64,000 bases of DNA from an uncultured Bacteroidota bacterium (GTDB lineage Bacteria > Bacteroidota > Bacteroidia > Chitinophagales > Chitinophagaceae): NCBI GenBank assembly GCA_903835005.1, contig CAILLK010000108.1, positions 1 through 64,000 of the forward strand, read 5' to 3'. Of the stretch, positions 55,000 through 64,000 are shown in pieces; position 1 is the stretch's first letter; each line of letters opens with the position of its first letter. The position numbers and the translations under genes were made by a program. Under the pieces are notes generated by a model. That model ran no database searches and was not told the origin of the DNA. It saw nothing but the letters and a program-made list of their open reading frames with translations.

Positions 55000-57030
55000 A
55001 TGGTTCAATTTTTCCGTTTTGGGGTGGCTGTGGCTGCTGGTGTAGTATTATTATCTTCGGGTGCGGTGGCGCAGGACCGGATGACGCCTGAACTGCTGTG
55101 GAGCCTGCACAGGGTGAGCGGCGACGGTGTGAGCTATAACGGGCATTCCTATTATTATACTTCGAAAATTACCGACTGGAAGACCGAAAAAAGCCAGGTG
55201 CACCACTATAAGGTGGATGTGGCTGAGGGTACGCAGCGGGAATGGACTACCGAGGCGGGAAAGACCAATCTGCAGCGGTATGAAAAGACCTGGTATGCCA
55301 ACTATGAAAACATACTTTATGAGAGTACTGACAGCGGCAGCAGCTGGAAGGAAATATATAATGGCCTGCAAGACGCCGAAAATGTATGGGTATCGCCAAA
55401 CGGGAAATTTGTTGCTTATTCGAAAGAGGTGCTGATAAAACCAAGCCTGGGCACTGATATCTATGCCGACCTGCCCAATACTACTGCCCGGGTATATACC
55501 GACCTTATGTACCGGCACTGGGATACCTGGGAAGACGGCAAGTTTTCGCACATTTTTGTGGCAGATATTAAGACAGGCAAGGTGAAAGATATAATGGAAG
55601 ATGAAGCGTATGACTGTCCGCAGAAACCTTTTGGTGGCGCTGAAGACCTGGCGTGGGCCAATGACAGTCATGGCTTTGTGTATGTATGCAAGAAGAAAAC
55701 CGGTAAGGAATATGCACAGAGCACCAATACCGACCTCTACTTTTACAACCTGGAGAAAGCCAAGACTACCAACTGGACAGAAGGGATGGCGGGATATGAT
55801 GTGAACCCGGTCTTCAGCAAGGATGGCCGCTACCTGGCCTGGCTGAGTATGAACAGGGATGGCTATGAGGCTGATAAGAATGACATAATAGTAATGAACC
55901 TGGAAACCAAGAACAAGGTAAACCTGACCAGCAACTGGGATGGCACCGTGGATGGTTTTATATGGGGCAGCAAGGATGCTAAAATATATTTCAACGCGCC
56001 CTTTGAAGGTACACAGCAATTGTTTGAGATCAATTCGCCTGAGAGTGAGAAAGCCATACATCATGCCGAAATGATTACCAAGGGCAAGTGGGATGTGAGC
56101 AGCATACTGGGGCAGTGTGGTGAAGAGGTAATTGTGACCCGGTGCGATATGAACCATGCCAACGAAATTTATGCAGTGAAGCCAAAGTATGGCGATATGA
56201 TACAGCTGAGTCATGAAAACGATAAGGCTTATCAGAACGTACAGATGAGCGAAACTAAGCTGCGGTCAATAACCACACCTGATGGATCTATACTGCATGC
56301 GTGGGTAATTTATCCGCCCAATTTTGACCCGGCAAAAAAGTACCCGACCTTGTTGTATTGCCAGGGCGGGCCACAAAGTGCGCTATCGCAGTTTTACAGT
56401 GTAAGGTGGAACTTTCAGCTGATGGCGGCACAGGGGTATATAATAGTAGCGCCTAACCGCCGGGGTATGCCGGGCTGGGGCGTAAAGTGGAATGAGGAAA
56501 TAAGTAAAGACTGGGGTGGGGTGCCAATGTCGGATTACTTGTCGGCGATTGATGACGTATGTAAGGAAAGCTATGTGGATAAAAGCCGGCTGGGCTGCGT
56601 AGGCGCAAGCTATGGCGGCTATAGTGTGTATTTGCTGGCTGGTATGCACAACAACCGTTTTAAGAGCTTTATAGCACACGATGGTTTGTTCGACCTGAAG
56701 AGCTGGTATGGCACTACCGAGGAATTGTGGTTTGCCAACTGGGACCTGGGCGGACCATACTGGAAGTCGCCGGCACCGCTGAGCTATGACCGTTTTAACC
56801 CCAGCAACTTTGTGAATAAGTGGAATACCCCGATCATGATTATACAGGGCGGTCTGGACTACAGGGTGCCTGTAGAGCAAGGGCTGGAGGCTTTTCAGGC
56901 AGCGCAGCTGCATGGTGTAAAAAGCAAGTTGCTATACCTGCCGAATGAAAACCACTGGGTGCTGCATCCGCAGAACGGGATAGCCTGGCAGCGGGAGTTT
57001 TTTAAGTGGCTGGATGAGACGCTGAAGTAG
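55000..57030 (+). CDS. S9 family prolyl oligopeptidase-like serine peptidase, secreted
   Basis: A signal peptide (ending GAVAQ) precedes a beta-propeller domain (about 40-400, with WDL-type blades such as GGAEDLAWANDSHGFVYVCKKK). The alpha/beta-hydrolase domain follows. The nucleophile is in GCVGASYGGYSVY (Ser near residue 537), the Asp in MIIQGGLDYRVP and the His in NENHWVLHPQN. S9 enzymes release dipeptides or cut short peptides in the periplasm. Full length (676 residues); the region up to 57252 holds no gene. Confidence 0.92.
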   Translation: MVQFFRFGVAVAAGVVLLSSGAVAQDRMTPELLWSLHRVSGDGVSYNGHSYYYTSKITDWKTEKSQVHHYKVDVAEGTQREWTTEAGKTNLQRYEKTWYANYENILYESTDSGSSWKEIYNGLQDAENVWVSPNGKFVAYSKEVLIKPSLGTDIYADLPNTTARVYTDLMYRHWDTWEDGKFSHIFVADIKTGKVKDIMEDEAYDCPQKPFGGAEDLAWANDSHGFVYVCKKKTGKEYAQSTNTDLYFYNLEKAKTTNWTEGMAGYDVNPVFSKDGRYLAWLSMNRDGYEADKNDIIVMNLETKNKVNLTSNWDGTVDGFIWGSKDAKIYFNAPFEGTQQLFEINSPESEKAIHHAEMITKGKWDVSSILGQCGEEVIVTRCDMNHANEIYAVKPKYGDMIQLSHENDKAYQNVQMSETKLRSITTPDGSILHAWVIYPPNFDPAKKYPTLLYCQGGPQSALSQFYSVRWNFQLMAAQGYIIVAPNRRGMPGWGVKWNEEISKDWGGVPMSDYLSAIDDVCKESYVDKSRLGCVGASYGGYSVYLLAGMHNNRFKSFIAHDGLFDLKSWYGTTEELWFANWDLGGPYWKSPAPLSYDRFNPSNFVNKWNTPIMIIQGGLDYRVPVEQGLEAFQAAQLHGVKSKLLYLPNENHWVLHPQNGIAWQREFFKWLDETLK

Positions 57031-57252
57031 TTCAGTTTGCGATTTTTAAACGCCTAAGGGCGGCGGGATCGCAGAAAAGGCACAAAGGATAATGTATATA
57101 TTTACATGGAACTCCTTCACAGTCCAATATATCTGGCATGTGAAAGTGCTATAAACATATGACCTCGTGGGGTCGAATATAAATCAGGAATGACTTCTTA
57201 GTTAAGTAATAAGTTTCTGTCTTTGAAAATGAGGAAACAGCAAAGAGCTTCC

Positions 57253-59487
57253 TTATGTACCAGCCACATCCAGTTTACTCCATTTTAGGCGGAGGCTGTT
57301 GGTTACTACTGATACCGAACTCAGGGCCATTGCGGCTCCGGCGATCATGGGGTTGAGCAGGAAGCCATTTACAGGGTATAATGCTCCTGCAGCAAGAGGA
57401 ATGCCGATAATGTTGTAGATAAAGGCCCAGAACAGGTTCTGGCGGATAACGCGCACTGTGCGGCGGGAGAGATTTAGGGCCCGCGGGATGAGGGTGAGAT
57501 CGGAAGATATGAGGGTCATTTTAGCCACTTCCATGGCTACATCTGTGCCGCGACCCATGGCTATACTTATATCGGCCTGGGCCAGTGCCTGACTGTCGTT
57601 GATGCCATCGCCGGCCATGGCTACTATCCAGCCCAGGCTTTGCAGCTCTTTTATGTATTCCGATTTATCATTGGGTGAGCATTCGGCTTTAAAATCTGGT
57701 ATTCCGGCCTCTTGCGCTATGAGTGTTGCGGTGTGAATGTTGTCGCCGGTGAGCATGAAAACAGATATACCCATATGCTGCAGAATCTTGATAGCCAAGC
57801 CCGCCTCCCGTTTTATTTTGTCGGCAATAGCTATGGCTGCAAGGGCATTGGCATGGTCGGCAAGCCACACCACCGTGCGCGATTCAGCGAGCCAGGTTTG
57901 TGCCTGGAGGGCCAGCTTCTCTGAAATTTTAATATTCATAGAAGCCAGCAATTTGCTGTTTCCGGCAAAGTACAGATTACCGGCATAAAGCCCGGTAACA
58001 CCGCTACCAGTAATACTGTCGAAAGATTTGATATTCACCGGTGGCGTTCCCAGCTCTGAAAAGAATGTGGTTACAGATGCTGCCAGCGGGTGCTGTGATT
58101 TTTGCTCCAGGCTGAAGAGGACTGATGATAGCATTGCGGCATCAGCACCGTCCTTCCAGGCTATATCTATTACCAGTGGCTTGCCTTCTGTGAGGGTGCC
58201 GGTTTTGTCGAGCACCACAGCGGATATTTTGTGGGCGGTTTCAAGGCTTTCGGCATCTTTTATGAGTATGCCGTTTTCGGCTCCTTTACCCACGCCGGCA
58301 ATTATAGCCGTTGGTGTAGCAAGGCCCAGAGCACATGGGCAGGCTATCACCAACACAGTAACAAAGGCCATCAGCCCATGGTAAAAGCCATCTTCGCCGC
58401 CAAGTATCAGCCATAACACAAAACTGATTATGGCGCATGCGATAACCACCGGAACGAATATACCTGCAATTTTATCTACCAGATTTTGCACAGGGGCCTT
58501 GCTGCCCTGTGCTTCCTGCACTTTGCGGATGATGTGGGCCAGGAAGGTATTGCTGCCTACTTTTTCGGCCCTGAAGGTGAAACTGCCATTTTTGTTGATG
58601 GTACCACCGGTTACTTTATCGCCTTCCTTTTTTTCGGCAGGCATGGGTTCACCGGTAAGCATACTTTCATCTACCCACGAGCTGCCTTCTGTAACAACGC
58701 CATCCACCGCAATTTTTTCGCCTGGTTTCACTATTATCAGGTCGTTGACCATTACCTCTTTTACAGAGACGTACTCTTCTTCCTTGTCTTCTTTAAGCCG
58801 GGTTACCCAATCGGGTTGCAGGCCCATGAGTTTCTGTATAGCAGCAGAAGTATTGGCCCTGGCGCGCTCCTCCAATAACTTACCCAGCAAGATAAATGCA
58901 ATTACCACTGCCGAGGCTTCGAAATATACGTGTGGCTCCATATCGCGCTCGGTCCAGAACTCGGGGTAGACTACATTGAAAACACTGAAGAGGTAGGCCA
59001 CACCGGTACTTACAGCAACAAGCGTATCCATATTGGCTGTGAAGTGGCGGGCCTGCATCCATGCGCCCATAAAGAACTGCCTGCCGAAAACAAATACTAC
59101 CGGAGTAGCCAGGGCCCACATGATATAATTGGCATAAGGGATATTCATGGCCAGCATACTGATAACGACTACAGGTATGGAAAATACGATTGCCCAGGTA
59201 GTTTTGAGCCTCAGTGCCAGGTAATTCAACCGGTTGCGTTCCTGAATTTTTTCAGGGGTGTTTTCGTCCTCTTTTATCAGCAGATCATAGCCGGTTTTCT
59301 GAACTGCCTTTTTTATTATTGTAAGATCTGCCGAAATGGTATCGTATTCAACAAGAGCTGTATTATTGGCAAAGTTTACACCGGCTTTTAAAACTCCTTT
59401 CTGGTTTTTGAGGGTTTGTTCCACATTGAGTGCGCAGGCAGCACAATGCATACCGGTTACAGGAAAGGTTTTTATAATTGCACTCAT
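57253..59487 (-). CDS. copA: Copper-transporting P1B-type ATPase
   Basis: One N-terminal heavy-metal-binding domain with [12 protein letters not shown] (C15, C18), eight membrane helices, the CPC motif in [15 protein letters not shown] (near residue 384), and the phosphorylation site [11 protein letters not shown] (near 424) identify a Cu(+)-type P1B-1 ATPase. The HP-containing SQHPLAASV and the hinge [15 protein letters not shown] are intact. It exports copper from the cytoplasm. No CopZ or regulator gene is adjacent. Confidence 0.93.
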   Translation of the reverse strand: MSAIIKTFPVTGMHCAACALNVEQTLKNQKGVLKAGVNFANNTALVEYDTISADLTIIKKAVQKTGYDLLIKEDENTPEKIQERNRLNYLALRLKTTWAIVFSIPVVVISMLAMNIPYANYIMWALATPVVFVFGRQFFMGAWMQARHFTANMDTLVAVSTGVAYLFSVFNVVYPEFWTERDMEPHVYFEASAVVIAFILLGKLLEERARANTSAAIQKLMGLQPDWVTRLKEDKEEEYVSVKEVMVNDLIIVKPGEKIAVDGVVTEGSSWVDESMLTGEPMPAEKKEGDKVTGGTINKNGSFTFRAEKVGSNTFLAHIIRKVQEAQGSKAPVQNLVDKIAGIFVPVVIACAIISFVLWLILGGEDGFYHGLMAFVTVLVIACPCALGLATPTAIIAGVGKGAENGILIKDAESLETAHKISAVVLDKTGTLTEGKPLVIDIAWKDGADAAMLSSVLFSLEQKSQHPLAASVTTFFSELGTPPVNIKSFDSITGSGVTGLYAGNLYFAGNSKLLASMNIKISEKLALQAQTWLAESRTVVWLADHANALAAIAIADKIKREAGLAIKILQHMGISVFMLTGDNIHTATLIAQEAGIPDFKAECSPNDKSEYIKELQSLGWIVAMAGDGINDSQALAQADISIAMGRGTDVAMEVAKMTLISSDLTLIPRALNLSRRTVRVIRQNLFWAFIYNIIGIPLAAGALYPVNGFLLNPMIAGAAMALSSVSVVTNSLRLKWSKLDVAGT

Positions 59488-59612
59488 ATACTATTCAGCA
59501 GCATTGTTACGATGCAGGTTAAAATTAACCTAATAGCCGGAAAGATAGGCTATAGCACGTTAATAAATAATGATACCGGTTAGTATTGTGTGGCCACGCG
59601 GTTTACCTGATT

Positions 59613-60383
59613 CTAATTATTTTTACCTGCAGCTTTACTGTACATGTATATTTTGCTGTACTTGACAAAGGTTGCATAGGCCGATAACCTGCAGACTATG
59701 TAGCCTGAATATCCATCGAGGAAGCCAAGCCGGAGGAAAAAATCGGAAAAGAAATGCCATCCAGGTGAAACAATAATTTTCAGAAGGCTTGTTTTACGGC
59801 CATTGGCAACAGCATCTGCAGCGGCCAGCTCGGTATACTTTTCTATCTTTTTCACATGCTCGGATACGGAGTTAAAACTGTAATGCAGAAGGTCGCCTTT
59901 CAGGTTGCCTTTTTTAGCATTGTCAGCAGCAAGGGACCAGTATTCATGCACCTTTTTTTCCAGCCACCTGCCTTTTGTCCGGTCGAAAAGGCGGGTTTGT
60001 TTATCGGGATACCAGCCGCTATGCCTGATCCATTTACCACAATAATTGGTTAGCCGTGGCATATGATAAACACTGTATTGAGGATTGTTTTTTACTTCAA
60101 GGATGCTTTGAGTTAATTGGTCTGATAATTCTTCATCAGCATCGAGAGATAATATCCAGTTATTGGATGCTTGTTGCACAGCAAAGTTTTTTTGCTGGCC
60201 ATAACCAGCAAATTCATGCTGGATTAACCGCGCATCAAATTGTTGGGCAACGGTCCGGGTATTATCCGTGGAATAACTATCTACAACAATAATTTCATCG
60301 GCTACAGCCTGTGCAGATTTAAGGCAGCGGGCCAGGTTTTTCTCTTCATTAAAAGTTATAATTACAACACTGATTTTTTCCAT
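59613..60383 (-). CDS. Glycosyltransferase family 2 (LPS core WaaE/KdtX-like)
   Basis: The GT-A fold is shown by ISVVIITFNEEKNLARCLKSAQ, EIIVVDSYSTDNT and ILSLDADEELSDQL (DxD-type metal site). RLFDRTKGRWLEKKVHEYW is typical of the LPS core beta-1,4-glucosyltransferase-like group, and a C-terminal hydrophobic part follows. It transfers a sugar from an NDP donor in envelope polysaccharide synthesis; the acceptor is not evident. Normal length (256). Confidence 0.9.
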   Translation of the reverse strand: MEKISVVIITFNEEKNLARCLKSAQAVADEIIVVDSYSTDNTRTVAQQFDARLIQHEFAGYGQQKNFAVQQASNNWILSLDADEELSDQLTQSILEVKNNPQYSVYHMPRLTNYCGKWIRHSGWYPDKQTRLFDRTKGRWLEKKVHEYWSLAADNAKKGNLKGDLLHYSFNSVSEHVKKIEKYTELAAADAVANGRKTSLLKIIVSPGWHFFSDFFLRLGFLDGYSGYIVCRLSAYATFVKYSKIYMYSKAAGKNN

Positions 60384-60436
60384 TCTTAATTAGCGGGATA
60401 ATGGCCTTATGATTAAAGTATTGCAATAAAATTAGT

Positions 60437-60444
60437 CAAAAATA
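60437..60444 (-). promoter_or_regulatory. -7 box for the GT2 gene
   Basis: Minus-strand TATTTTTG matches TAnnTTTG, 53 nt upstream of the ATG at 60383. Confidence 0.4.
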
Positions 60445-60644
60445 AAGTAAAGGGAAGCAAAAAGATAGGTTTAAAACCAGGAAGTTATATCCAACCAAAA
60501 TGTTAGTTGCCGGTTATAAAAAATAATTATTAGCAACTTTGGAAAACTATCCGAAGGTAATTATGTTTATTCGCAATGTTATATTTAAATAAATATAGTA
60601 GATTCTGTAGGATAATTATGTTATTGTTTTGCTAATAGCGCTTG

Positions 60645-61109
60645 TCAGGAGAGCAGTTTTTGCCTGAGGAGGAACTCCAATTGCTCGTTGGAAACAGTGA
60701 GTTTACTGTTGAGTTCTTTCTCCGCAATACGCTCATTATATACATCATAAGCAGCTGCTATAACCATATCCAACTCCTCTTCATTCCATGGTTTTGTGAG
60801 GTAATGATAGATCTTCCCTTTATTTATAGCATCTACCACTGCGCTCATATCGGTATAGCCGGTTAATAATATCCTTACAGGGTCTGGAAACTCCTCCAGG
60901 ATTGACTCAAGAAACTCTACACCAGTCATTTGTGGCATTCTCTGATCAGTAATGATGATGTTGACAGGACTGGTGCTCAACTTTTTTTTTGCTTCCTCGC
61001 CACTAATTGCCGTAAGTATATTATATTTAGTGCGAAAAACAGCCTTAAATGAAATGAGGTTGTTTATTTCGTCATCGACATATAATATGTTTATTTTATG
61101 AACTGACAT
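60645..61109 (-). CDS. Single-domain response regulator with coiled tail
   Basis: The receiver domain has all key residues: ILYVDDE (acidic pair), IIITDQRMPQMTG (phospho-Asp), LLTGYTD (Thr) and YHYLTKPWNEEEL (Lys). The 30-residue tail, ERIAEKELNSKLTVSNEQLE, is a coiled helix with no DNA-binding output. It probably acts on a protein partner. No kinase is adjacent. It is divergent from the GNAT-like gene, with about 110 bp between them. Confidence 0.9.
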   Translation of the reverse strand: MSVHKINILYVDDEINNLISFKAVFRTKYNILTAISGEEAKKKLSTSPVNIIITDQRMPQMTGVEFLESILEEFPDPVRILLTGYTDMSAVVDAINKGKIYHYLTKPWNEEELDMVIAAAYDVYNERIAEKELNSKLTVSNEQLEFLLRQKLLS

Positions 61110-61145
61110 ACCAACCTATTAAGAAGCTCCCTAAATTTGTGACAA

Positions 61146-61153
61146 CAAAGATA
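61146..61153 (-). promoter_or_regulatory. -7 box for the response regulator
   Basis: Minus-strand TATCTTTG matches TAnnTTTG, 36 nt before the ATG at 61109. Confidence 0.5.
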
Positions 61154-61289
61154 CAATTTAGATTTGTGAAAGAAAGCGATTGTAATGGTACAAAAATAAT
61201 ATTTTTATTAAAAGCAATGATTGTTTAGTTTTTTACATTACGTATGCAATTTGTATTATTATTTATACATTATTATTAGTAGAAAATTA

Positions 61290-61997
61290 TTGGAACAATT
61301 TAAATTAGTCATTCGTGTATTCAGAGCCAAAGATGATCTTGTCTCTTGTGAAAAATATGTGGAAGGTCATACAAAAGTGCTCCGGATTTATGGTATTTCC
61401 ATGATTACTTCAGCCAAAGTAAAATGGTTTGATGATCCGGATACTTATGTTATCATGGTAGAGTCGGAAAACGGAGATAAGATATACGGAGGCGCCCGGA
61501 TACAAGTTGCCAAGGGAAATCTCGCATTGCCAATTGAAGATGCACTAACTAAATTTGACAACAACATACATAAGTATGTAGCTGACCGGATTCCGAATGG
61601 AGTAGGTGAGTTATGTGGTTTATGGAATTCAAGAGAGGTAGCCGGCCTGGGAGTAGGAAGTATTTATTTAGGCAGGGTGGGGGTAGCTCTGGCAATGCAA
61701 TTGAAACTGGCAAATCTTTATGCTTTATGTGCTCCGGCTACAGTAAATAATTGCATGAGAGTAGGGTTTCTGGTAGATGAAAGACTTGGAAATGATGGCG
61801 CGTTTTTTTATCCAAAAGAAGGACTTGTTGCAACCGCTGTTATACTTTCAGATGTGCAGGAATTGTCAACAGCAGAGCCGAGTGAGCGGAGCAAAATATT
61901 TGAACTGAGCCGATCACCTATCCAGCATAAGTTTGAAATATCGCCAAGACAAAAGGAAATTGAGATAGATTATAATCTCAGTATTCAGGATATTTAG
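61290..61997 (+). CDS. GNAT-like acyltransferase of unknown function (autoinducer-synthase-like layout)
   Basis: The protein reads FKLVIRVFRAKDDLVSCEKY, then MVESENGDKIYGGARIQVAKG, GELCGLWNSREVAGLGVGSIY and NLYALCAPATVNNCMRVGFLV. The order (GGARI strand, E-L/C-G-L-W strand, conserved helix, then C-x-P and RxGF) is like the LuxI/FeeM branch of the GNAT fold. I know no close family by name. There is no ATG upstream of codon 58; the TTG at 61290 (frame open from 61221) is my guess. It precedes the E1-nitroreductase gene by 53 bases. Confidence 0.55.
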   Translation: MEQFKLVIRVFRAKDDLVSCEKYVEGHTKVLRIYGISMITSAKVKWFDDPDTYVIMVESENGDKIYGGARIQVAKGNLALPIEDALTKFDNNIHKYVADRIPNGVGELCGLWNSREVAGLGVGSIYLGRVGVALAMQLKLANLYALCAPATVNNCMRVGFLVDERLGNDGAFFYPKEGLVATAVILSDVQELSTAEPSERSKIFELSRSPIQHKFEISPRQKEIEIDYNLSIQDI

Positions 61998-62050
61998 TGT
62001 TAATGATAGAAAACGCCTGATTTTTTGATAAAAGAAAATTTACAGATAAA

Positions 62051-64000
62051 GTGGACTCAAATATTGAAATATTAAGGGAACAAAACAGGCTGCTCAATCA
62101 AATTTATCAACCTGTTTTTTTCAGGTTGACTGTAGAGGAGGACAAAAGCCGATTCAATGGATTAATTGAGTCTACTAAGGTTTTTGTTTCGGACGAAATT
62201 TATGATCAGCTGAAAGAACTGATTAAAAGCAGGCATCCGTATGCAGATTTCAAGGCAGCGGATTATGAATCTCATATCAGCAAACATCTGAACGGTTATG
62301 CTATAAACGAGTATGGTGTATGGGTATACTATCCCTGGTCAAACAGACTGGTACACCTGCTTGACGAAACAGAATTTATTGAATTGCGCACATCGGCAAA
62401 CAAAAATAAGATTACGATTGCCGAGCGTACTATACTGGCCGGTAAAAAAGTGGGTGTTATCGGGTTATCGGTAGGGCAATCTGTATCCGTTACCCTTGCA
62501 TTGGAGCGGGGATGTGGGGAGTTGCGGCTGGCTGACTTTGACACACTTGAACTGAATAATCTGAACAGGATACGCACGGGAGTTCACAATCTTGGTATTT
62601 ACAAAGCATATTCTGTAGCCCGCGAGATAGCGGAAATAGACCCTTTTTTTAAAGTGGTCTGCTTTACTGAAGGGATTACTGAAGAAAATATCAATGAGTT
62701 TTTAACCGGTGGCGGAAAGCTGGATGTGGTAATTGATGAGTGCGACAGTGTAAACATCAAAATACTTTGCCGGATAAAAGCAAAAGCCCTGCATATACCA
62801 GTTCTTATGGAAGCAAGCGACCGGGGTACTTTTGATGTGGAGCGTTACGACCTGCATCCTGAAATGCCGATCATGCATGGATGGCTCGATCACCTGGAAC
62901 TGGATTTTGAGGTACTGAAAAACTTAAAAACCAATGAAGAAAAGGTGCCTTATATGCTGCCCATTTCTGGGCTGGAGACATTATCGGCACGGATGAGGGC
63001 ATCCATGATTGAGTTGAAGAGCACTATTACTACCTGGCCTCAGCTGGCAACAGCCGTAACCCTGGGCGGTGCATTGGCGGCTGATACCTGCCGTCGCATT
63101 TTCCTTGATCAGTTTACCGATTCGGGCAGATACTTTATAGATCTGGAATCACTGATACCAGATACAAGGCCCGGGAAAGAATTTATTCCTGCAGTTCATA
63201 AACCTGCCCTTACAATTGAACGAATGGAAGAACTGGCTGAGCTGGTTATAAACAGTTTGCCAGCATGTAGTTTGATTCTTAATGAAAACCAAGTAAGCGA
63301 ACTGGTTACAGAAGCTATAAAAGCGCCATCGGCAGGTAATTCCCAGCCTTGGAAATGGTATTTCAACAAGGGATATTTATTGCTGTTTTATGAAGATACC
63401 GGCATATTATCCTTTGGCGATCATAGCCGCAGGGCATCGTGCCTGGCCCTGGGTGCGGCAATTGAGAACCTGGAACTGACGGCTTATCACAAAGGTATTA
63501 AAACCGGATTACATGCCTTCCCGCTAAACGACCAATCACAGCTGGCTGCGGCTTTTACTTTTTCGGAGCATGCGCAAGACAGCAATAATTATGCATATGG
63601 GCATCTTGTAAATTATATTGATGAGCGGCAAACCAACCGGAACACCGGTACCAGGGAAAATATTGCAGACGATGTATTGATGAAAATAACTGAAGCTGCC
63701 GCCAGTGTGCCCGGGGCTTCGTTGATTTTGAAAAATACTGCAGAGGAAATAAATACCATGGCCGCTCTGAACGGTAGCGCGGAACGACTGAAATTACTAC
63801 ATCCGGAAGGCCATTTTGAATTTTTTGAAAAGGAATTAATATGGGATGATAAGGATGACAATAACCGGAAAGACGGAATTAATCTAAGCGGGTTATGTAT
63901 TTCTGGCCAGGAGCAAATAGCCTTGAAAATGATCAGAAGCCCCGAGGCCATAAAATTACTTGCTGATTGGAATGGGGGGCGTGCACTGGAATATATAGGA
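62051..64000 (+). CDS. E1-like (ThiF) and nitroreductase fusion protein, Rv1355c/MoeY-like (partial, runs off window)
   Basis: From a GTG at 62051 the frame stays open for 650 codons to the window edge. Residues of about 128-350 are a ThiF/E1 domain: GKKVGVIGLSVGQSVS replaces the usual GxGxxG, then LADFDTLELNNLNRI with the Arg that contacts ATP, YKAYSVA, and VIDECDS. I see neither zinc cysteines nor an obvious catalytic Cys. From about 415 an FMN nitroreductase domain begins, EAIKAPSAGNSQPWKWYF, with GDHSRRASCLALGAAIENL. This matches the family annotated in mycobacteria as Rv1355c/MoeY. Its chemistry is unknown. Confidence 0.8.
   Translation, partial: MDSNIEILREQNRLLNQIYQPVFFRLTVEEDKSRFNGLIESTKVFVSDEIYDQLKELIKSRHPYADFKAADYESHISKHLNGYAINEYGVWVYYPWSNRLVHLLDETEFIELRTSANKNKITIAERTILAGKKVGVIGLSVGQSVSVTLALERGCGELRLADFDTLELNNLNRIRTGVHNLGIYKAYSVAREIAEIDPFFKVVCFTEGITEENINEFLTGGGKLDVVIDECDSVNIKILCRIKAKALHIPVLMEASDRGTFDVERYDLHPEMPIMHGWLDHLELDFEVLKNLKTNEEKVPYMLPISGLETLSARMRASMIELKSTITTWPQLATAVTLGGALAADTCRRIFLDQFTDSGRYFIDLESLIPDTRPGKEFIPAVHKPALTIERMEELAELVINSLPACSLILNENQVSELVTEAIKAPSAGNSQPWKWYFNKGYLLLFYEDTGILSFGDHSRRASCLALGAAIENLELTAYHKGIKTGLHAFPLNDQSQLAAAFTFSEHAQDSNNYAYGHLVNYIDERQTNRNTGTRENIADDVLMKITEAAASVPGASLILKNTAEEINTMAALNGSAERLKLLHPEGHFEFFEKELIWDDKDDNNRKDGINLSGLCISGQEQIALKMIRSPEAIKLLADWNGGRALEYIG

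Noticed and set aside
55051-56214. 387-residue minus-strand reading frame
   Set aside because: It lies wholly antisense to the S9 peptidase, has no family-like motif, and is produced by the codon pattern of the real gene.

Overview
The window looks like chromosomal DNA of a member of the Bacteroidota, most likely the Chitinophagales. Supporting signs are secreted proteins ending in type IX secretion (T9SS) sorting domains, SusC-like and CarboxypepD_reg/TonB barrel proteins, a two-component-propeller histidine kinase, DUF4331 proteins, an atpD-atpC pair separate from the other ATP synthase genes, LpxK (lipid A, hence Gram-negative), and many copies of the Bacteroidota -7 promoter box TAnnTTTG just upstream of start codons. 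I saw no rRNA, tRNA, CRISPR array or intact insertion sequence.

Layout. 0-6.4 kb: tail of an unknown gene, a GNAT, lpxK, an MNT/HEPN toxin-antitoxin pair whose HEPN half has a premature stop, and a B12-dependent ribonucleotide reductase (nrdJ). 6.5-10.7 kb: an AT-rich accessory island with a PD-(D/E)XK nuclease-like gene broken in a T7 run, a PIN (VapC) module, a ParE/RelE module, an oppositely oriented RelE/HigB-like module, and two decayed copies of a HigA-like antitoxin. 10.9-13.9 kb: two tandem RsiV-like lipoproteins and a GNAT. 13.9-20 kb, minus strand: a large sensor kinase, a small Cys/Lys-rich secreted peptide, and a phospholipid cluster (CPBP protease, cdsA, psd). 20-34 kb: an NHL-propeller T9SS protein, a HExxHxxGxxD metallopeptidase, two DUF4331 proteins, an Rpn-type nuclease, and a TPR lipoprotein-HupE-TonB receptor run. 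34-46 kb: DinB, GNAT, a nearly 1 kb gap, a large T9SS Ig-repeat protein, atpC/atpD, a TonB-type barrel, an MBL hydrolase and an arginase-family enzyme. 46-57 kb: dnaE; a small cassette between 62-bp direct repeats that encodes a basic micro-protein and a TIR/deoxyribosyltransferase-like protein; SRPBCC-GyrI; rlmN and yebC between two related 145-bp nested palindromes; and an S9 peptidase. 57-64 kb: a copper P-type ATPase, a GT2, a single-domain response regulator, and a GNAT-like protein followed by an E1(ThiF)-nitroreductase fusion that runs off the window.

How the genes fit together. Core functions (lipid A, phospholipids, dNTPs, ATP synthase, replication, rRNA methylation) alternate with small accessory insertions. 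Most of the novelty lies in those insertions: the decaying toxin-antitoxin island, the repeat-flanked cassette upstream of dnaE, and the acyltransferase-like plus E1/nitroreductase pair at the right edge. Start codons were often decided by TAnnTTTG boxes, several of which lie only 4-7 nt before the ATG and so imply leaderless or near-leaderless mRNAs.
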